This document shows positions 4,708-7,711 of a stretch of DNA of 7,711 nt, one piece after another. Where the stretch lies: positions 1 through 7,711 of the forward strand of contig JALVGO010000256.1 in the NCBI GenBank assembly GCA_027029065.1, in the 5' to 3' direction. The position numbers and the translations under genes were made by a program. The notes under the pieces were generated by a model that was given only the letters and a program-made list of their open reading frames with translations, did no database searches and was not told the origin of the DNA. Position 1 is the first letter of the stretch. Every line of letters begins with the position of its first letter. The stretch is from Sulfurovum sp. (lineage in GTDB: Bacteria > Campylobacterota > Campylobacteria > Campylobacterales > Sulfurovaceae).

Positions 4708-5679
4708 ATGTTTACAAGATTTAGACGAAAAAGAATCCATCCGGTACTTCGTGATCTGCTGCAGGAGACGACACTGAGTGTCAATGACTTCATCTATCCG
4801 CTTTTTGCCAAGAGCGGTGAGGGGATCAAAGAGGAGGTTGCCTCGATGCCCGGTGTCTATCAGATGAGTATTGACGAAATTGTCAAGGAGTGTGACAACC
4901 TCAAAGCACTCGGTATCAAATCGATCATTCTTTTCGGTATTCCTGATGTCAAAGATTCTGTCGGCAGTGATGCGATGTGTGAACACGGCATCATCGCACA
5001 GACAGTCAGAGCGGTCAAAGCTGCTCACCCCGATATGCTTGTTGTTACAGACCTCTGTTTCTGCGAATATACCGACCATGGACACTGCGGCGTACTTGAC
5101 CCTGTGCTTGAAACGGTTGACAATGACATCACCCTTGACAACCTCGCCAAGCAAGCTGTCATCCATGCCAAAGCGGGAGCCGATATGATCGCCCCAAGCG
5201 GGATGATGGACGGGATGATCACCGCCATCCGAGAGGGTCTAGACGGTGCAGGGTTTGTCAACCTGCCCATTATGAGCTACTCTACCAAGTTCGCCTCCGC
5301 CTACTACGGTCCTTTCCGCGATGTGGCAGAGAGCAGCCCAAGCTTTGGAGACAGACGAAGCTACCAGATGAACCCCGCCAACCGCCGCGAAGCGATCGCC
5401 GAATCGGTCGCCGACGAGATGGAGGGTGCAGACATCCTCATGGTCAAACCCGCCCTTGCCTATATGGATGTCATCCGAGACGTACGGGAAAACACCACCC
5501 TCCCGCTTGCTGTTTATAATGTCAGCGGCGAATACAGTATGCTCAAGATGGCCGCCAAAGCCGGTGTCATCGACTACGAACGCGTCATGATGGAGACCCT
5601 GCTCGGTTTCAAACGCGCAGGCGCGGACATCATCATCACCTACCATGCCAAGGAAGCGGCGGTGTTGTTGCAAAAATAA
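4708..5679 (+). CDS. hemB: Porphobilinogen synthase (delta-aminolevulinic acid dehydratase)
   Basis: Condenses two 5-aminolevulinate molecules to porphobilinogen in the cytoplasm, an early step of haem and other tetrapyrrole synthesis. At 323 residues it is the usual length. The cysteine-rich zinc site reads DLCFCEYTDHGHCG (115-128; C117, C119, C127), marking the zinc-dependent class rather than the Mg-only class with Asp replacements. The two active-site lysines are K194 (SYSTKFASAYYGPFRD) and Schiff-base K247 (MVKPALAYMD). PSGMMDGMI (163-171) and the near C-terminal GADIIITYHAKE (305-316) are also typical. GAGG lies 7 bases before the ATG. It is divergent from ribA and followed after 6 bases by the amidase-like gene. 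Codon choice in its second half is visibly more GC-rich than in the LamG operon. Confidence 0.98.
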   Translation: MFTRFRRKRIHPVLRDLLQETTLSVNDFIYPLFAKSGEGIKEEVASMPGVYQMSIDEIVKECDNLKALGIKSIILFGIPDVKDSVGSDAMCEHGIIAQTVRAVKAAHPDMLVVTDLCFCEYTDHGHCGVLDPVLETVDNDITLDNLAKQAVIHAKAGADMIAPSGMMDGMITAIREGLDGAGFVNLPIMSYSTKFASAYYGPFRDVAESSPSFGDRRSYQMNPANRREAIAESVADEMEGADILMVKPALAYMDVIRDVRENTTLPLAVYNVSGEYSMLKMAAKAGVIDYERVMMETLLGFKRAGADIIITYHAKEAAVLLQK

Positions 5680-5685
5680 CTACCC

Positions 5686-6315
5686 ATGAACCTCAAAAAC
5701 AAAACCGCCGCTTTTTTTGCCATACTTATCTTCCTGCTAATTGGCTTTATCCTCTACCAGAGTCTTAAAGCCCCCGTCTCTGTGGTCATACAGGCAGGAC
5801 ATGAGGGGCGTACCTGCGGCAATACCGGAGCAGTCTGTAAAAACTATAAAGAGGTGGAGTGGAATATCAAGGTTGCCGATATGGCAGCAAAACAGCTTGA
5901 AGCATGGGGGATTGATGTTAAACGTGTACCTGCCGATACACCGCCACTGCGTGCGAAAATAGCTGTAGCCATCCACTTTGACTCTGCAAAACAGCGTTGC
6001 CGTTCAGGAGCATCTGTAGGCTATCCGGACAACAATGCTTCACGCACTTTTGCACAACACTGGAAAGCGATCTACAAACCCTACTTTCCTTTCGTGTGGC
6101 ATGCAGATAATTTTACAGAGAATCTGAAAAACTATTATGCGTATCATGTTATCAGTGCAGAAAAATTTGTGGTGCTGGAGCTGGGGGAGATTACTTGTCA
6201 GAAACAGACAGCATGGCTCAAACCAAGACTGCATAAAGTTGCCATGCTTATTGCCTATGCTGTCGCATCAGAGTTGGGAAGAGAAGTACCCAAACCTTCT
6301 TCTCTCCCAAAATAG
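5686..6315 (+). CDS. Membrane-anchored N-acetylmuramoyl-L-alanine amidase-like protein (Amidase_3 fold)
   Basis: A 209-residue protein with one N-terminal transmembrane segment (about 8-26, AAFFAILIFLLIGFILYQSL) and the remainder outside the cytoplasm. The ectodomain shows the order of motifs of zinc amidases that cut the lactyl-peptide bond of peptidoglycan. These are VVIQAGHEGR (zinc ligand H39, where the family has DAGHGG), KEVEWNIKVA (probable ligand E56), AVAIHFDS (ligand H97) and VVLELGEIT (probable catalytic E165). All key positions are present although the surrounding motifs diverge, so activity is plausible. Cysteines at 44, 51, 105 and 171 could form disulfides. It starts 6 bases after hemB without a clear Shine-Dalgarno, so it probably relies on coupling to hemB. 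It converges on the lipoprotein gene with a 15-base gap. The family assignment is from motifs only. Confidence 0.82.
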   Translation: MNLKNKTAAFFAILIFLLIGFILYQSLKAPVSVVIQAGHEGRTCGNTGAVCKNYKEVEWNIKVADMAAKQLEAWGIDVKRVPADTPPLRAKIAVAIHFDSAKQRCRSGASVGYPDNNASRTFAQHWKAIYKPYFPFVWHADNFTENLKNYYAYHVISAEKFVVLELGEITCQKQTAWLKPRLHKVAMLIAYAVASELGREVPKPSSLPK

Positions 6316-6330
6316 TTCTATATCCTGCTT

Positions 6331-6981
6331 TTACAAATCATAATTAATACCGGGGTAAGTCCACATATCATCCCTATCGGTATCAAGGTTACTGCCATAC
6401 CCCGAATTTCCGTTTTTACTGTGATCACCCTCTATGAAAGAATCAAGGTGCTCATGCATATGTTTTACTGCTTCATCCTTTGTTGCAATATTGACTGCTT
6501 GTGCCTGATCAAGCAATTGCATCACCTGATCTTCGGTCATACTATGCATGTCGGCATGAATATCTTCCAAACGTTCTGCACAATGTGGATCGATCGTAAT
6601 AGCAATATGAATATCACCATCATCATCCAACGACTGAAGGAAAATACCCATATTCTCTACCTGTGTATTGTAGGTATCTCTCGGTACACCAAGAAGATCC
6701 TGCGGTGTCACATAACCATCAGCAGGTACACTATGAATTGTTCCGAGTACTACACCTCCTACACGGAATGTAACAGGATAGGTATGACACTCAAAACTTC
6801 CATCTGCTTCCGTTTTTCCCTGAACAGTACCACAATGGTAGTCTGCCCCTGCTACAGGAGCATCCACCAATTTTCCATGAACATCTGCTGTTGCAGAAGA
6901 AGTTTCCGATGAACTTCCTCCACAAGCACTTAGCAACAATGCTGCAGTCACCAAAACAACTATATTGACATACAGTTTCAT
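6331..6981 (-). CDS. Putative lipoprotein with beta-sandwich regulatory-like domain and His-rich helical tail
   Basis: A 216-residue protein with lipobox LSAC (Cys20) and a Gly/Ser linker (GGSSSETSSA). Residues about 33-130 resemble the repeat-like beta domain of many secreted proteins: GKLVDAPVAGADYHCG, a TEADGSFEC turn, VTFRVGGVVLG, then a stretch ending LQSLDDDGDIHIAITI. In relatives the last part reads close to LQ-SLD-DG-NG-I-I. C50 and C65 are spaced for a disulfide across this domain. Residues 131-185 look helical and hold many His, Asp and Met (HADMHSM, KHMHEHLDSF), which could bind a metal. The tail is Asn/Gly/Asp-rich. AAAGGA 6 bases upstream fixes the start. It is monocistronic and convergent with the amidase gene. 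Cellular role unknown; outer or inner membrane attachment cannot be decided. Confidence 0.85.
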   Translation of the reverse strand: MKLYVNIVVLVTAALLLSACGGSSSETSSATADVHGKLVDAPVAGADYHCGTVQGKTEADGSFECHTYPVTFRVGGVVLGTIHSVPADGYVTPQDLLGVPRDTYNTQVENMGIFLQSLDDDGDIHIAITIDPHCAERLEDIHADMHSMTEDQVMQLLDQAQAVNIATKDEAVKHMHEHLDSFIEGDHSKNGNSGYGSNLDTDRDDMWTYPGINYDL

Positions 6982-7070
6982 GTTCTATCCTTTATTAAAA
7001 ATTGTTGCCCTATGGCATACATTTCAATTGTAAGTGAAAAGCATTACCTTTTTATTAACTCATATAATAA

Positions 7071-7088
7071 TATTGTTAAGTTACAATA
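7071..7088. promoter_or_regulatory. Dyad TATTGT-N6-ACAATA, possible operator
   Basis: A perfect 6-bp inverted repeat with a 6-base centre (TAAGTT), located between the two divergent promoters. The size suits a dimeric regulator, but no known site is recognised and AT-rich DNA yields such dyads by chance. Confidence 0.3.
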
Positions 7089-7136
7089 ATTTAAGGTATG
7101 GAGATTTTCTCTAAAAGTTCGATTTATCCTTATTTA

Positions 7137-7145
7137 TGGTAGAAT
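7137..7145 (+). promoter_or_regulatory. Putative argF extended -10 promoter
   Basis: TGGTAGAAT: TAGAAT (5 of 6 to consensus) with a TGn extension and no clear -35. Initiation near 7152 gives a leader of about 57 bases containing the 7-bp hairpin at 7171-7188 and the GAGG ribosome site at 7197-7200. Confidence 0.5.
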
Positions 7146-7170
7146 ATTCTCTTCTAAATTTCAATGTATG

Positions 7171-7188
7171 CCTTTTTCCAGAAAAAGG
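7171..7188 (+). other. Leader hairpin upstream of argF
   Basis: CCTTTTT-CCAG-AAAAAGG, a perfect 7-bp stem with a 4-base loop, ending 8 bases before the GAGG ribosome site of argF. No T-run follows, so it is not a terminator. It could influence mRNA stability or translation. Confidence 0.45.
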
Positions 7189-7208
7189 GCACTACTGAGG
7201 ACAGTCCT

Positions 7209-7711
7209 ATGAGACACTTTTTAACACTGGCAGACTTTTCAAAAGAGGAACTGCTGGAGATGATCGAACTTGCGGTCAAGATCAAGGCACAGACAAAACG
7301 CAGAGAGTTTGTTCCCTATATGGAGCGACAGACCCTCGGTATGATCTTTGAAAAGAGCTCGACACGTACCCGTGTGAGTTTTGAAACCGGTATCTATCAA
7401 CTTGGCGGTGTGGGGCTCTTCCTCTCTGCCAACGACATTCAGCTTGGACGCGGTGAGCCTATGAAAGATACCGCCCGCGTCATTAGCCGTATGGTCGACA
7501 TGGTGATGATCCGTACCTTTGAGCAGAGTAAGCTTGAAGAGTTTGCCGCCTACTCCAAAGTGCCTGTTATTAATGGACTTACAGACAGCTACCACCCGGT
7601 ACAACTCATGACAGACTATCTGACCATGATGGAGTTTGGCAAGACAGACAACCCTGTCTGTGCCTATGTGGGTGACGGCAACAACATGGCGCACTCTTGG
7701 CTGATGCTCGC
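7209..7711 (+). CDS. argF: Ornithine carbamoyltransferase, N-terminal half (truncated by window edge)
   Basis: Transfers the carbamoyl group from carbamoyl phosphate to ornithine to give citrulline, in cytoplasmic arginine synthesis. The 167 codons present, a little over half of the usual length near 306, cover the carbamoyl phosphate domain. Visible are FEKSSTRTR (47-55, the SxRTR phosphate-binding motif), [19 protein letters not shown] (73-91), the HPVQ motif (129-132) after TDSY, and the entry of the ornithine domain with [11 protein letters not shown] (154-164). These mark ornithine rather than aspartate carbamoyltransferase. GAGG 8 bases upstream supports the ATG. It has its own probable promoter, unlike what would be expected if it were still in one unit with hemB. 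Confidence 0.97.
   Translation, partial: MRHFLTLADFSKEELLEMIELAVKIKAQTKRREFVPYMERQTLGMIFEKSSTRTRVSFETGIYQLGGVGLFLSANDIQLGRGEPMKDTARVISRMVDMVMIRTFEQSKLEEFAAYSKVPVINGLTDSYHPVQLMTDYLTMMEFGKTDNPVCAYVGDGNNMAHSWLML

Larger units (their letters stand above)
6982..7208. other. Divergent intergenic region, lipoprotein / argF
   Basis: These 227 AT-rich bases lie between two genes read away from each other. On the minus strand TACAAT (7027-7032) is a possible -10 for the lipoprotein gene, with its AAAGGA ribosome site at 6988-6993. An 18-bp dyad TATTGT-N6-ACAATA lies at 7071-7088. On the plus strand an extended -10 (7137-7145) and a leader hairpin (7171-7188) precede argF. Confidence 0.5.

Noticed and set aside
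5239..5673. 144-codon minus-strand frame opposite hemB
   Set aside because: It is antisense to clearly coding hemB. Its length follows from the GC-rich codons of hemB.
6421..6912. 163-codon plus-strand frame opposite the second lipoprotein
   Set aside because: The minus-strand gene has a lipobox, a ribosome site and a recognisable domain pattern. The plus frame has none.
7239..7694. 151-codon minus-strand frame opposite argF
   Set aside because: It is antisense to argF, whose motifs are unmistakable.
1..7711. tRNA or rRNA genes
   Set aside because: No cloverleaf with a GTTC-type T-arm and CCA end, and no rRNA-like stretch, was seen by eye on either strand.

Overview
The window looks like chromosomal DNA of a Campylobacterota species, most likely a Sulfurovum or Sulfurimonas relative. 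The evidence is the divergent ribA / hemB pair with argF downstream, a gene set I recall lying together in Campylobacter jejuni, plus AT-rich intergenic DNA, strong AAGGAG-type ribosome sites and a small Tat-signal protein type I associate with this phylum. The genus is an inference; no rRNA or marker phylogeny is available here.

Left part (1-3628, all minus strand): an accessory, AT-richer, surface-directed operon. In transcription order it encodes a secreted 726-residue protein with two LamG-like domains, a 294-residue lipoprotein of unknown function, and a 76-residue protein that is little more than a Tat signal with a Gly/Pro-rich tail. After a 186-bp gap comes a second Tat-signal mini-protein, cut by the window edge. 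The first three genes are separated by only 2-3 bases and are probably translationally coupled.

Middle (3629-4039): about 410 bases with no normal gene. It holds the probable operon promoter, an apparently frameshifted small reading frame, a 9-codon leader frame whose last codons form the Shine-Dalgarno site of the LamG gene, and a block rich in inverted repeats that could be a structured RNA or a transposon remnant.

Core part (4040-7711): ribA (GTP cyclohydrolase II, riboflavin synthesis) is read leftward. hemB (porphobilinogen synthase, haem synthesis) and a membrane-anchored amidase-like gene are read rightward. Between ribA and hemB lies a 33-bp tandem array of a 7-mer, placed exactly between the two putative -10 boxes. 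A second lipoprotein gene is read leftward, convergent with the amidase. It is followed, after an intergenic region with a probable extended -10 promoter, by the first half of argF (ornithine carbamoyltransferase).

The core genes are ordinary metabolism. The less explained material is the LamG / lipoprotein / Tat-peptide operon with its leader, and the repeat-built divergent promoter, where ribA may also be translated from a leaderless mRNA.
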